A DNA stretch of 64,000 bases from Streptomyces bluensis (GTDB taxonomy: Bacteria > Actinomycetota > Actinomycetes > Streptomycetales > Streptomycetaceae): the NCBI RefSeq assembly GCF_014650715.1, contig NZ_BMVM01000001.1:806001-870000 (forward strand), in the 5' to 3' direction. The notes below the pieces were generated by a model, which saw nothing but the letters and a program-made list of their open reading frames with translations, was not told the origin of the DNA and ran no database searches. The translations under genes and the position numbers were made by a program. This document shows, in pieces, positions 1 through 7,944 of this stretch (the stretch's first letter is position 1; each line of letters starts with the position of its first letter).

Positions 1-1
1 G

Positions 2-253
2 GGAGAGGGCACGGGCTCGGTCGTGGAGACCCACGTCACGCCGCTCGACGCGGACGGGGCCGGCCGGCCCCGTACCGCCGTCATCGAGGCGGTCGTCGCC
101 GCCTCGCACCGTCCGGGCTTCGCCGTCGTTCGCCGGGCCGCCCCGCTGCTGCGTCCCTTGGTGCGCGCCGCGGCGGGGCGGCTGTGGCGAGACGACCTGG
201 CCTACGCCGAGCGGCGCTGGCAGCTGCGGTCCACGGGCCGCTTTCCGGGGTGA
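2..253 (+). CDS. C-terminal end of a Rieske/DUF5914-like protein (5' end outside window)
   Basis: The frame is open from the window edge (GEGTGSVVETH at the left end) to a TGA, giving the last 83 residues of a larger protein. The text resembles, from memory, the C-terminus of DUF5914 Rieske [2Fe-2S] proteins found in Streptomyces carotenoid (crt) clusters: the SVVETHVTPL stretch, then PRTAVIEAVVA, then LWRDDLAYAERR. The Rieske ligands would lie upstream and cannot be seen. The neighbouring photolyase genes fit a light/carotenoid locus. A GTG at 23 is in frame but is probably internal, because the similarity begins before it. The family name is recalled, not searched. Confidence 0.55.
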   Translation, partial: GEGTGSVVETHVTPLDADGAGRPRTAVIEAVVAASHRPGFAVVRRAAPLLRPLVRAAAGRLWRDDLAYAERRWQLRSTGRFPG

Positions 254-536
254 GCGGCGAACCGGGCCGCCGGGCCGTTCGCGAACCGGAAGATCACCGG
301 TCAGGGGGTGACGGCGGAGCCCCGCACTGCGCACCGGCCGGGGTCTCAGGGGTCTGCGACCGTTCGACGCGTTCCGAGGGAAGGAGCGGCCGAGAGGGGA
401 CGCGCCCGTCCGCCCGCGCGGGACGCCACCTCGTCGGGGCGCCGCACCGCGTGTCGACAGCCTGCGCGGGCGGGCGCGCCCCGTATCCGGTTCGGCACCT
501 GAACGTCCGCGCCCGGGGTGCGACGGTGGTGCGCGT
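254..536. other. Stretch without a recognisable gene
   Basis: No reading frame here resembles a protein family and no hairpin or repeat stands out. It lies between the end of the Rieske-type gene and the relic genes that follow, and is probably decayed sequence. Confidence 0.4.
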
Positions 537-735
537 TCAGTCTCCACCGAGGTCCACCAGCACCTCCCGGGCCGCTCGCGCGCCACAGGCGAGGGCGCCC
601 TGAACGGAACCCGTGCCGCGGTGGACCCCGCAGACATGGCAGCCCGGCGCGGTGCGACAGGTCCGGTGAGCGGCCACGGCGGCGGAATGGCGGGCAGCGC
701 GTCCGCGACGGTGCGCGCGAGCGTCGGGCGGCGGC
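537..735 (-). pseudogene. Relic of an FAD-dependent amine oxidase/phytoene-desaturase-like protein (C-terminus only)
   Basis: On the minus strand the frame ending at the TGA at 537-539 reads [20 protein letters not shown] and then [11 protein letters not shown]. This is the usual C-terminal FAD-contact region of amine oxidase or CrtI-like flavoproteins (CGD-R-TGS-QGAL-SG-RAA). About 40 residues upstream the similarity jumps to another frame ([17 protein letters not shown]), so a frameshift near 660 separates the two pieces. No start codon or FAD-binding Rossmann motif (GxGxxG) remains. This is a degraded fragment facing the photolyase relic. It is short, so the family call is tentative. Confidence 0.45.
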
Positions 736-745
736 GCGGGTCGGC

Positions 746-1160
746 CGGCATGACGCGGCGATGCGGCAGCTGCGCCGTGAGGGCTGGGTGCACAACCGGG
801 GCCGGCTGCCGGCCGCGAGCTTCCTCACCAAGACGCTGTACGTCGACTGGCGGGTGGGCGCCCGGCACTTCCTGGCCTGCTGGTCGGTGGCGACATGGCG
901 AACAACCAGCTGAACTGGCAGTGGATGGCCGGCACGGGCGCCGGCACCCGGCCCCACCGGGTGCTCAGCCCGTCGCCCGGGGCAAGCGGTACGACCCCGG
1001 CGCAGTGTACGTGCGGCGCCGGGTCGAGGAACTGTCGGAACGCCGAGGGGAACGTCGTGCACGAGCCGTGGAAGCGTGTGGCGAAGGAGCACGCGGGGAC
1101 CTGTTACCCCGCGCCGGGGGTGTCGCTGGCGGAGGGCCTCGACCCGCTTCAGGCGGGCCC
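746..1160 (+). pseudogene. Degraded CPD photolyase (C-terminal FAD domain, three frameshifts)
   Basis: Three plus-strand frames together spell the C-terminal helical domain of a class I photolyase. The pieces are [16 protein letters not shown] and [20 protein letters not shown] (frame of 746), then [17 protein letters not shown] (frame of 895), then GKRYDPGAVYVRR (near 982), then NVVHEPWKR and APGVSLAEGL (near 1050-1130). The switches near 878, 968 and 1040 each look like one-base indels. The N-terminal antenna domain is missing. Conserved flavin and DNA-contact motifs such as NNQLNWQW are still readable, so the loss seems recent. The intact iron-sulfur photolyase follows directly. Confidence 0.75.
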
Positions 1161-1271
1161 GGGGACGCTCGTGACGTCCGGTGGGAGGACATCCGACGCG
1201 CCGTCGGCCGCCGCTGGCAACGCCTCAACAGGTGTATGCCGCACCCCGCCCGCGCGGAAGGCCTCCCTGCC

Positions 1272-2777
1272 ATGACGACCCCGCACTGGATCTTCGGCGA
1301 CCAGCTCGGCCCGCACTTCCTCACGCCGACCGGTGAGGGCGGCCCCGGTCGCGGGGCGCCCGTGGTGATGATCGAAGCCAGGTCGGTGCTCCGGCGGCGC
1401 CGCTTGCACCGTGCCAAGGCGCACCTGGTGCTCTCCGCGATGCGGCACCGCGCGGCTGAACTGGGCCGGCGTGTCACCTACGTACGCGCCGAGACCTACC
1501 GTGAGGGCCTGCGCCGCACGGTGGGCGGCGCGCCGGTCACGGTGTGCCATCCCACCTCGTACGCGGCGCTCCGGCTGGTGCGCTCCCTGCCCCAGGTGCG
1601 GGTACTGCCCGCCCGGGGCTTCCTGGTGACGCGCGAGGAGTTCGCCGGCTGGGCCGAGGGACGCGGTGGGCGGCTGCTCCAGGAGGACTTCTACCGCTGG
1701 GTGCGCCGGGAGCACGACCTGCTGATGGAGGGCGGCCACCCGGCCGGCGGCAGGCTCAGCCACGACCACGCCAACCGCGAGCCGCCGCCGCGCGGCGCCC
1801 GATCGCTCGATGTGCCGGGCCCGTACAGGCCGCGGGAGGACGACATCGACGCCGAGGTGCGCGACGATCTCGACCGGTGGGAACGCGAGGACGGGGTGCG
1901 GTTCGTCGGCCGGGACGGGCCCCGACGCTTCCCCGCCACCAGGCGGGAGGCGCTGTCGGCCCTGCGGCGTTTCGTGGACCACCGGCTGGCCTTTTTCGGA
2001 CCGTACGAGGACGCGGTGCTCATCGGTGATCCGGTGATGAGCCACAGTCTGCTGTCGTCCTCGCTGAACCTGGGGCTGCTGCACCCGGTTGAGTGCGTGG
2101 AGCGGGCCGAGCGGGCCTGGCGGGAGGGCACCGTCCCGGTGAACAGCGCGGAGGGCTTCGTTCGGCAGGTCGCGGGCTGGCGGGAGTATGTCTGGCAGCT
2201 GTACTGGCACTTCGGCGAGGACTACCGGCACGGCAACACGCTCGGGCACACGGAGCAGCTTCCGGAGTACTTCGCGGAGCTGGACGCGGACGCGGTCACC
2301 GCGCGCTGCCTGGCCACGGTACTCGCCCAGGTGCGCGACACCGGGTGGACGCATCACATTCCCCGGCTCATGGTGCTGGGCAGCCACGCCCTGCAGCGTG
2401 GCTGGGACCCCGCCGCGGTGACCGACTGGTTCCACCGCTGCTTCGTCGACGGCCACGACTGGGTGATGGTGCCGAACGTGGTGGGTATGTCCCAGTACGC
2501 CGACGGCGGCCGGATGACCACCAAGCCGTACACGTCGGGCGGCGCCTACCTCCACCGCATGAGCGACCTGTGCGACGGCTGCGCCTACCGGCCCACCGAA
2601 CGCACCGGCCCGCGTGCGTGCCCCTACACCGCCGGGTACTGGGCCTTCCTGCACCGGCACCGGCGGCTGCTGTCCGGCAACGCCCGCATGCGGCGCGCGG
2701 TAAAGGGCCTGGACCGGCTCGGCGACCTCGACGAGGTGCTGCGGCAGGAGCGGCGGCGGGCGGGCAAGGCACCGTGA
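1272..2777 (+). CDS. Iron-sulfur bacterial cryptochrome/photolyase (PhrB-like, DPRP family)
   Basis: The 501-residue protein opens with WIFGDQLGPHF, typical of photolyase-related (DPRP) proteins that repair (6-4) photoproducts or act as cryptochromes with FAD and a [4Fe-4S] cluster. Residues 1-150 form the N-terminal Rossmann-like domain and the rest is the helical FAD domain. Four cysteines at 346, 434, 437 and 450 have spacings of 88, 3 and 13, the same as the cluster ligands I recall for Agrobacterium PhrB (350, 438, 441, 454). ATG 1272 is chosen because the family begins there; the frame is open far upstream only because of high G+C. Its position beside a crt-type gene and a dead CPD photolyase suggests light-stress protection. 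Repair versus signalling cannot be decided from sequence. Confidence 0.88.
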   Translation: MTTPHWIFGDQLGPHFLTPTGEGGPGRGAPVVMIEARSVLRRRRLHRAKAHLVLSAMRHRAAELGRRVTYVRAETYREGLRRTVGGAPVTVCHPTSYAALRLVRSLPQVRVLPARGFLVTREEFAGWAEGRGGRLLQEDFYRWVRREHDLLMEGGHPAGGRLSHDHANREPPPRGARSLDVPGPYRPREDDIDAEVRDDLDRWEREDGVRFVGRDGPRRFPATRREALSALRRFVDHRLAFFGPYEDAVLIGDPVMSHSLLSSSLNLGLLHPVECVERAERAWREGTVPVNSAEGFVRQVAGWREYVWQLYWHFGEDYRHGNTLGHTEQLPEYFAELDADAVTARCLATVLAQVRDTGWTHHIPRLMVLGSHALQRGWDPAAVTDWFHRCFVDGHDWVMVPNVVGMSQYADGGRMTTKPYTSGGAYLHRMSDLCDGCAYRPTERTGPRACPYTAGYWAFLHRHRRLLSGNARMRRAVKGLDRLGDLDEVLRQERRRAGKAP

Positions 2778-2949
2778 GGCGGCGGCCGGTTCGGGCCTCG
2801 TGACGTAGAGGGGCGGCTGCCAGCTGCCCGATTCGTCGTGCGGCGCCACGTCACCTGCCGGGAAACAGCCTGCGGCAAGAGGGCCCAGGCGCTCCCTACA
2901 CCAGAAACGTACAGGTCACCGAGCACTCGCGGCTTCTCCCGCCGCCCAC

Positions 2950-3120
2950 ACCATGTGGTTCCACCGGCCGTTCCGCGCGGACGAGTGGTTCCTCTACGAC
3001 CAGGAGTCCCCGATCGCGGTGGGCGGCCGCGGGCTGGCCCGGGGCCGTATCTACGACCTGGAGGGACGCCTGCTCGTCTCGGTCGTCCAGGAAGGACTGT
3101 TCCGGAAGCTCGAAACCTGA
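2950..3120 (+). pseudogene. Relic of acyl-CoA thioesterase II (TesB), last ~57 residues
   Basis: The frame reads TMWFHRPFRADEWFLYDQES, then RGLARGRIYDLEGRLLVSVVQEGL. This is the C-terminal half of the second hotdog domain of TesB-type acyl-CoA thioesterases. Intact TesB is about 290 residues, and the residues just before this stretch (RALAASPAAH) do not continue into a complete domain. The fragment ends at a normal TGA. It has no convincing start or ribosome site and is read as a leftover of a deletion that also damaged the genes to its left. Confidence 0.65.
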
Positions 3121-3163
3121 CGTGTCCCTCGACCCGGGTCCGGGCTGGTCGGTCGGTTCGTCC

Positions 3164-3235
3164 GGTTGGGCCGCTTGGACCGGTTGGGCCGGTTGGGCCG
3201 GTTGGGCCGGTTGGGCCGGTTGGGCCGGTTGGCCG
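3164..3235. repeat. 9-bp tandem repeat, about eight units (GGTTGGGCC)
   Basis: The unit GGTTGGGCC occurs once at 3164, then a degenerate copy (GCTTGGACC), then five exact copies from 3182 and a final partial copy. Being nine bases long it keeps any reading frame open, which creates low-complexity shadow frames on both strands. It lies between the TesB relic and the stop codon of the leftward gene that ends at 3237. Confidence 0.9.
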
Positions 3236-3236
3236 A

Positions 3237-4229
3237 TCAGGGGGTTCGACGACGCAGCCATCCGAGCAGGCCGCGTGGATTCTCCGGAGCCTCGCCGGGG
3301 TGGGACGGCTGCCCGCACGCCAGCTCTCCCGACCGTACGGCGTTCGATGCCCGCACCACCGGCACTCCATGCTGTACCGCACCCGGCGGCGACGGTGCCT
3401 TCGGCCCGGGTCGTGGCGCCGGCCGGTGCTCGCGGGCCTCGGCGACGGTCTGTCGCAGATCGGACCGCAGCCAGTCGATCTCGTCGGGGTATTCGGCCGT
3501 CGTGATGTTCGCGGCGACCTGCGCGGCCGGTGAGCCGGGCGCGCCGTGGGCCGGCTGTGCGGGTCGAAGGCGGTTCAGGTAGGCGCGTTCGTAGGGGTCG
3601 CGGACGATCTCCGCGACCTGGACGGGGTCGAGGAGCGACGCCACGGCCGCGGCCCGCGCCCAGAGGTCCTCGGCCTGGCGCAACAGGAATCCGAGGTGGC
3701 GTCCCCGCCAGTTTCGGGGGCGGAGGTCCAGACCCTCATCCAACTGGTCGCGCAGGTGTTCCGGCGTACGCCCGGTCAGCAACGGGGCATTCTTCTCGTC
3801 CGCTGCGTACTGCCGGAGTTCCTCCGCGAGATACAGCCAGACCACCGCCCTGTAGCGGTTCAGATAGAACTTGACCGGTGCCACCTGGCCCAGGCGGGCG
3901 AGGCGTGTGAACCGGGCGGTCGTCACGTCCAGCATGGCCGCGCCGTCGGAGGTGCCCACCGCCCTGACGCGCTCCCTCAGCGTTTCGGGAAAGCCGCTCT
4001 CGGAGCTCACCCGGTCGATCTCCGCCCGGGTGACGTGGAGGCCTCCGCCTCCGTCGTCGGCCACGGTGCGGATACAGCCCAGGTGGACGGCGAGGTCGAA
4101 CTCTCCCCGTTTCAGCCCCAGTTCCCGTGCTGCGCGGCTCTGTGAGAGCGAGGTGTCGCGTACCCGGGGGCGGGCCGGGGCGGTGGGCACGATGGCCGTG
4201 ACGGACTGGGTGGCGGTGTTTCCGGACAT
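3237..4229 (-). CDS. DUF6397-like protein of unknown function
   Basis: The 330-residue protein is soluble, with no signal or membrane segment. Residues 30-75 (RAARELGLKRGEFDLAVHLG, then VTRAEIDRV) look like a helix-turn-helix of the kind that picks a helix-then-hairpin register, and the middle part is helical and rich in Arg and Leu. It matches, from memory, the Streptomyces family DUF6397. The last 60 residues are Pro/Arg rich and probably disordered, ending in GLLGWLRRRTP. The 9-bp repeat starts directly after its stop codon. ATG 4229 is preceded by an AT-rich patch unusual here (near 4278-4303). Function is unknown; a DNA-binding role is an inference. Confidence 0.6.
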   Translation of the reverse strand: MSGNTATQSVTAIVPTAPARPRVRDTSLSQSRAARELGLKRGEFDLAVHLGCIRTVADDGGGGLHVTRAEIDRVSSESGFPETLRERVRAVGTSDGAAMLDVTTARFTRLARLGQVAPVKFYLNRYRAVVWLYLAEELRQYAADEKNAPLLTGRTPEHLRDQLDEGLDLRPRNWRGRHLGFLLRQAEDLWARAAAVASLLDPVQVAEIVRDPYERAYLNRLRPAQPAHGAPGSPAAQVAANITTAEYPDEIDWLRSDLRQTVAEAREHRPAPRPGPKAPSPPGAVQHGVPVVRASNAVRSGELACGQPSHPGEAPENPRGLLGWLRRRTP

Positions 4230-4364
4230 GACGGTTCTCCCCCGTGCGATGACGTGCCGGCGCTGGTCTGCGCTCGCATCGGAAAAACCGTAACCGTTTT
4301 GCCGGACATCGCGGCAGGCCTGTGGATAACTCCTCCAGCCTCGACGAAACAGCAGGTCAGAGGC

Positions 4365-4766
4365 CTATGGCGCACGTTGCGGCTGGCGCGCGTCCAGGCC
4401 GAGGTGCTCTCCGACGCGGTTCACGAGCAGAGTCATCTCGTAGGCGACCTGGCCGATGTCGACTTCCGCGGCGCTGAGCACGCACAGGCAGCTGCCCTCG
4501 CCCGCCGCGCTGACGAACAGCACCGCGTCGTCGAACTCGACCATGGTCTGACGCACGTGACCGGCGCCGAAGTGGCGACCGGAACCCTTGGCGAGGCTGT
4601 GCAGCCCGGAGGCGACGGCGGCGAGGTGTTCGGCGTCCTCGCGTCTCAGCCCCGTGCTCGCGCCCGTAACGAGCCCGTCACTGGACAGCACCATGGCGTG
4701 CCGTACCTGTTCGACGCGCTCGGTCAGGTCGTCCAACAGCCAGCCCAGTCCCGCCTTCTGCGGCAT
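4365..4766 (-). CDS. Roadblock/LC7 domain protein
   Basis: At 133 residues this is the usual length of actinobacterial roadblock/LC7 proteins. The fold is visible: an N-terminal helix (LGWLLDDLTERVEQVRHAMVL), then SSDGLVTGAS, then the helix DAEHLAAVASGLHSLAKG, then VEFDDAVLFVSAAGEGSCLCVL. Such proteins (CvnB in the Streptomyces conservons) regulate small Ras-like GTPases with a membrane histidine kinase. Here the kinase, CvnC and CvnD partners are absent, so this is a stand-alone copy whose partner must be encoded elsewhere. Spacing from the neighbouring genes suggests a single-gene unit. Confidence 0.85.
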   Translation of the reverse strand: MPQKAGLGWLLDDLTERVEQVRHAMVLSSDGLVTGASTGLRREDAEHLAAVASGLHSLAKGSGRHFGAGHVRQTMVEFDDAVLFVSAAGEGSCLCVLSAAEVDIGQVAYEMTLLVNRVGEHLGLDARQPQRAP

Positions 4767-4861
4767 GTTCAGTTCTCCCCGTGGTGTCGTTCCCCCCTGG
4801 CCGGAGGATCCGACGTATCAGCCTTCCCCACCTCCGCCGTCCGGGCAAGCAAGATGAGTAC

Positions 4862-5290
4862 ATGGCACAGAAGATGACCGACGAGCAATGGCGGGCCTTC
4901 GTTTCGCACGGGACCCGCACCGGCAAACTCTCGACCGTTCGCGCTGACGGACGGCCCCACGTCACCCCGGTCTGGTTCTTGCTGGACGGTGACGACGTGG
5001 TCTTCAACACCGGGCAGGACACCGTCAAGGGGCGGAATCTGGCCAGGGACGGCCGGGTCGCCCTGTGCGTGGACGACGGCCGGCCCCCGTACGGCTTCGT
5101 CGTCCTTGAGGGGCGGGCCGAGCTGTCGGAGGATCTGGACGAGGTCCGTCGCTGGGCCACACGGATCGGCGGGCGTTACATGGGCGAGGACCGGGCCGAG
5201 GAGTTCGGTGCCCGGAACGGGGTTCCGGGTGAGCTCCTCGTCCGCGTACGGGTGGACAAGGTTGTGGCGTACGCGGGCGTAGTCGACTAG
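4862..5290 (+). CDS. PPOX-class F420-dependent oxidoreductase
   Basis: The 142-residue protein has the split-barrel pyridoxamine-5-phosphate-oxidase-like fold: TGKLSTVRADGRPHVTPVWF, then DDVVFNTGQDTVKGRNLARD, then RVALCVDD and YGFVVLEGRAEL. This pattern, especially the TGK start and the PHVTPVWF strand, is typical of actinobacterial F420H2-dependent reductases (TIGR03618-like), which reduce small quinone-like or unsaturated substrates. ATG 4862 is chosen over upstream in-frame codons because the family starts with a short lead and then MTDEQW. It is divergent from the roadblock gene. The natural substrate is unknown. Confidence 0.82.
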   Translation: MAQKMTDEQWRAFVSHGTRTGKLSTVRADGRPHVTPVWFLLDGDDVVFNTGQDTVKGRNLARDGRVALCVDDGRPPYGFVVLEGRAELSEDLDEVRRWATRIGGRYMGEDRAEEFGARNGVPGELLVRVRVDKVVAYAGVVD

Positions 5291-5452
5291 AACCCGCTGT
5301 CAGCCCACGGAGTCGAGTACGCCGGGCGGGTGCGCACCCGCCCGGCGTACTCCACGAGGCGCCGTACGTGCGAAGAGGTACCGGGACAGGACAGCCCTGA
5401 CCCCGCCATGTGCACCGTGCCTCTCTCCGCGCCGGTGAGGGATCATGCGGGC

Positions 5453-6052
5453 ATGAGCGACGACCACACACACGTCCAGGAGTTCTTCACGGCGCGCGCG
5501 GCCGGCTGGGACAGGCGGTTCCCCGACGACGGTCCCGCGTACGCGGCCGCGGTCGCCGAACTCGGGCTCCGTTCGGGCGACCGCGTGCTCGACGCGGGCT
5601 GCGGGACCGGGCGGGCGCTTCCGCCGCTGCGCGCAGCCGTGGGGCCCTCCGGAGTCGTTCTCGGGGCCGACCTGACTCCGGCCATGCTGGAAGAAGCCGT
5701 GCGTGCCGGACGGAACCGTGACGGACAATTGCTCCTCACCGACGTGGCCACCCTGCCCCTGCGCGCGGAATCTCTCGACGCGGTGTTCGCAGCGGGGCTC
5801 ATCGCGCACCTGCCGAATCCCACCGAGAACCTGCGGGAGTTGGCGCGGGTGGTGCGCCCCGGCGGCACGCTGGCGCTCTTCCACCCGATCGGCAGAGCGG
5901 CGCTGGCGGCACGCCAGGGGCGGCGGATCACCCCGGACGATCTGCGTGCGAAGGCCAACCTCGGGCCACTGCTCGCGGGGGCGGGCTGGCGGATGACGTC
6001 TTACGTGGACGAGGACGACCGGTTCCTGGCGCTGGCCGAACGCGACGGCTGA
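5453..6052 (+). CDS. Class I SAM-dependent methyltransferase
   Basis: The 199-residue enzyme has the Rossmann methyltransferase motifs: motif I VLDAGCGTGRALPPL (near residues 44-58), motif II with the acidic VLGADLTPAM, and post-I motifs DVATLPLRAESLDAVFAAGLIAHL and LRELARVVRPGGTLALFHP. This is the UbiE/Methyltransf_11 type, about the usual length for small-molecule methyltransferases. ATG 5453 is used; an in-frame ATG nine bases earlier is possible. No adjacent pathway genes reveal the substrate. Confidence 0.8.
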   Translation: MSDDHTHVQEFFTARAAGWDRRFPDDGPAYAAAVAELGLRSGDRVLDAGCGTGRALPPLRAAVGPSGVVLGADLTPAMLEEAVRAGRNRDGQLLLTDVATLPLRAESLDAVFAAGLIAHLPNPTENLRELARVVRPGGTLALFHPIGRAALAARQGRRITPDDLRAKANLGPLLAGAGWRMTSYVDEDDRFLALAERDG

Positions 6053-6182
6053 GCCATGCCCGCCGGGGTTGGGGGCGCGCGCTGCGCCACGCAGGCCCTC
6101 TTCTTTCGCCGAAGCCGCGACCCTACGTTGGATCGGAGCACTTGTGCGATCAGCGCATCAACGCAGGGGGAAGGCAGTCCAC

Positions 6183-6479
6183 ATGTTCGGCAGGCTCCGC
6201 ACATCGTTCGGCAGATTCGTCAGCTCCATGCGCGCGGACGTCGGCACCAGCGAGGACCAACGCGCGCACAACCTCTTCGAGGCTGCCGCGGCGTACGTCT
6301 CGGCGTGCGCCGAGGACGATCAGGACCGCATCGACGAAGCCGCGACATGGGTGTCTCCCGAGGCGCTGTCCTTCGGGGTGAACGAGTTGGCGTGCCGGGC
6401 TGTCATCGCGCTCGCCCGGGAGCGCGACGAGTCGCCCCGGACGGTGGCGCGGGATCTCCTCGGGCTGCCCGCCACCTGA
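6183..6479 (+). CDS. Hypothetical small protein
   Basis: The 98-residue protein is mostly helical (HNLFEAAAAYVSACAEDDQD, then NELACRAVIALARERDESP). It starts at ATG 6183 behind a strong purine-rich ribosome site (GGGGGAAGG, about 6 bases upstream). It is acidic overall with a basic N-terminus (MFGRLRTSFGRF). I do not recognise a family. Codon use looks like real Streptomyces coding sequence (strong third-position G/C). Confidence 0.6.
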   Translation: MFGRLRTSFGRFVSSMRADVGTSEDQRAHNLFEAAAAYVSACAEDDQDRIDEAATWVSPEALSFGVNELACRAVIALARERDESPRTVARDLLGLPAT

Positions 6480-6613
6480 CCGAGTGGCGGCGTACGGCCC
6501 ATTCGTCCCGGCCTGCGGGGCGGCCGCAGCTCCCCCGGGACTTCGCCCTCGTGACAAGCGCCTTCCGGGCACATTAGGGTGCGCCGACGGATCAGAGCGA
6601 TGGGGAGGCTGGG

Positions 6614-7456
6614 ATGGCCGGGACGGACGAGGACGCCCTCGCCGCCGGGGACGACGACGCACTGTATGTACTGACAGCAGTACTGCTGACGCCGGCGCAG
6701 TTCCCCAGCGTGCTGGGCGACGACTATCCGGAGGCCTGCGCTGCGCTCGACCTCGCGCCGCTCACCGACGGGTACGGCCTCGTGCTGGGCCAGGACGGCG
6801 ACGGGGCGCGCTGGACGGTCGTCGTCGACGACGTGTCGCTGGTGGCCGTGGCCATCGCGTCGTGGGACTGCGGCATGGAGTACGACCTGTCGCCGGACGA
6901 GCGGTCGGTCGTGGTCGCGCTGCCCGGCTGGCCCCTCGCGGTGGCCGTGGCGGCGCCCGGTGTGCCCGCTCCGCACGATCCCGCGCCCGAGATGGCCGAG
7001 CGGCCACCGCTGTGCCCGCCGAACACCGAGGTCTGGGGACCTGCCCAGCGGCGTCTTGGAGCCGACGAGATCGCGCTCCAGTGGGCCAGCTGGCGGGAGC
7101 AGATCGACGACGACTCGTTTGTGACCCGGGAGACCGGCGAGGCGGCCGACACCCCTGCGACCGAGGACGATGCCGGGCAGAGCAGCACTCGCAGCAGCAT
7201 CCGCCGTGTCCTCGCCGAGGTGCGCGCCTACGTGGACACGCCGCCACCGCTGGGGCGCGTGCGCTCGTCCTTCGCGCCGGGCGAGGCCCGGACCCTCCGT
7301 GCCGACGGTCCTGGCTGGTCCATGGTGGCCAGGACCGACGACATCGCCTTCCTCCTCATCGACGAGGAGCCCGGCGAGGTGCTGCCGGTAGGGCGGGGAC
7401 CGGAGCTGCCCGGACTTCTGGAATCCCTCGACAAGATCGCCGTACGCCCCAACTGA
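6614..7456 (+). CDS. Hypothetical protein upstream of the SNF2/SWIM pair
   Basis: The 280-residue protein has no signal peptide or membrane helices. It contains several beta-rich segments (GARWTVVVDDVSLVAVAIASW, shortened here) and a C-terminal part WSMVARTDDIAFLLIDEEPG with a final LPGLLESLDKIAV. It contains two low-complexity acidic linkers. The family is not recognised. It lies upstream of the helicase pair on the same strand but separated by a short leftward membrane-protein gene, so co-transcription is doubtful. ATG 6614 follows GGGATG-type purines. Confidence 0.55.
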   Translation: MAGTDEDALAAGDDDALYVLTAVLLTPAQFPSVLGDDYPEACAALDLAPLTDGYGLVLGQDGDGARWTVVVDDVSLVAVAIASWDCGMEYDLSPDERSVVVALPGWPLAVAVAAPGVPAPHDPAPEMAERPPLCPPNTEVWGPAQRRLGADEIALQWASWREQIDDDSFVTRETGEAADTPATEDDAGQSSTRSSIRRVLAEVRAYVDTPPPLGRVRSSFAPGEARTLRADGPGWSMVARTDDIAFLLIDEEPGEVLPVGRGPELPGLLESLDKIAVRPN

Positions 7457-7498
7457 ACCCCCATCGAGCACCGGCCCGCAGCGCGGGCCGGTGACCCC

Positions 7499-7687
7499 TC
7501 AGCGGCCGAGCTCCTTGCGCGAGACGCGGCGAAGCCTGCGCCGCTGCGAGGGGTCCAGCGTGAGGTACGCGGCTGCCGGGATCCCCAGCACTATCAGGAG
7601 GTTGGCCCAGAAGGGGAAGGGCAGAAGGATCAGCAGGATGATCCCGATCGCCACACCCCCTGCGGCGATCTTCGCGTTCTTCGACAT
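7499..7687 (-). CDS. Small membrane protein, two transmembrane helices
   Basis: The 62-residue protein has two adjoining hydrophobic segments (AAGGVAIGIILLILLPFPFW, then ANLLIVLGIPAAAYLTL) and a basic tail (SQRRRLRRVSRKELG). The start at 7687 (MSKNAKI) is preferred over an upstream codon at 7732 because AAGGAGG sits eight bases before it. Function unknown; small DUF-type integral membrane proteins of this shape are common in Streptomyces. Confidence 0.65.
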   Translation of the reverse strand: MSKNAKIAAGGVAIGIILLILLPFPFWANLLIVLGIPAAAYLTLDPSQRRRLRRVSRKELGR

Positions 7688-7944
7688 CTCCGTCGCCTCC
7701 TTCGCGGCCACTGCCGCTCTCTGTCCTGACAACGGGTCCGCGCATCGGGCAGTTCCAGGTCCCGACCCTGATGGTGCCCCTGATGTGCCCCTGATGGAAC
7801 CCTGATGCCCCCGGAGGTCCGCAGAAGGCGCCCCGCGCCGCCTCGCGATTTCTCGCTGTCCCGAACGTCCCTCCGAAGCATCCGGAGTGATGTATCCTCG
7901 GCGGCCCGACTCCAGTAGTCAAATTTGAGGAACGCGCCATCACT

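Noticed and set aside
3122..3582. Plus-strand frames with GWAGWAG, GPVGPVG or LGRLGR repeats (collagen-like look)
   Set aside because: They are only the three frames of the 9-bp tandem repeat and have no start site, signal or domain.
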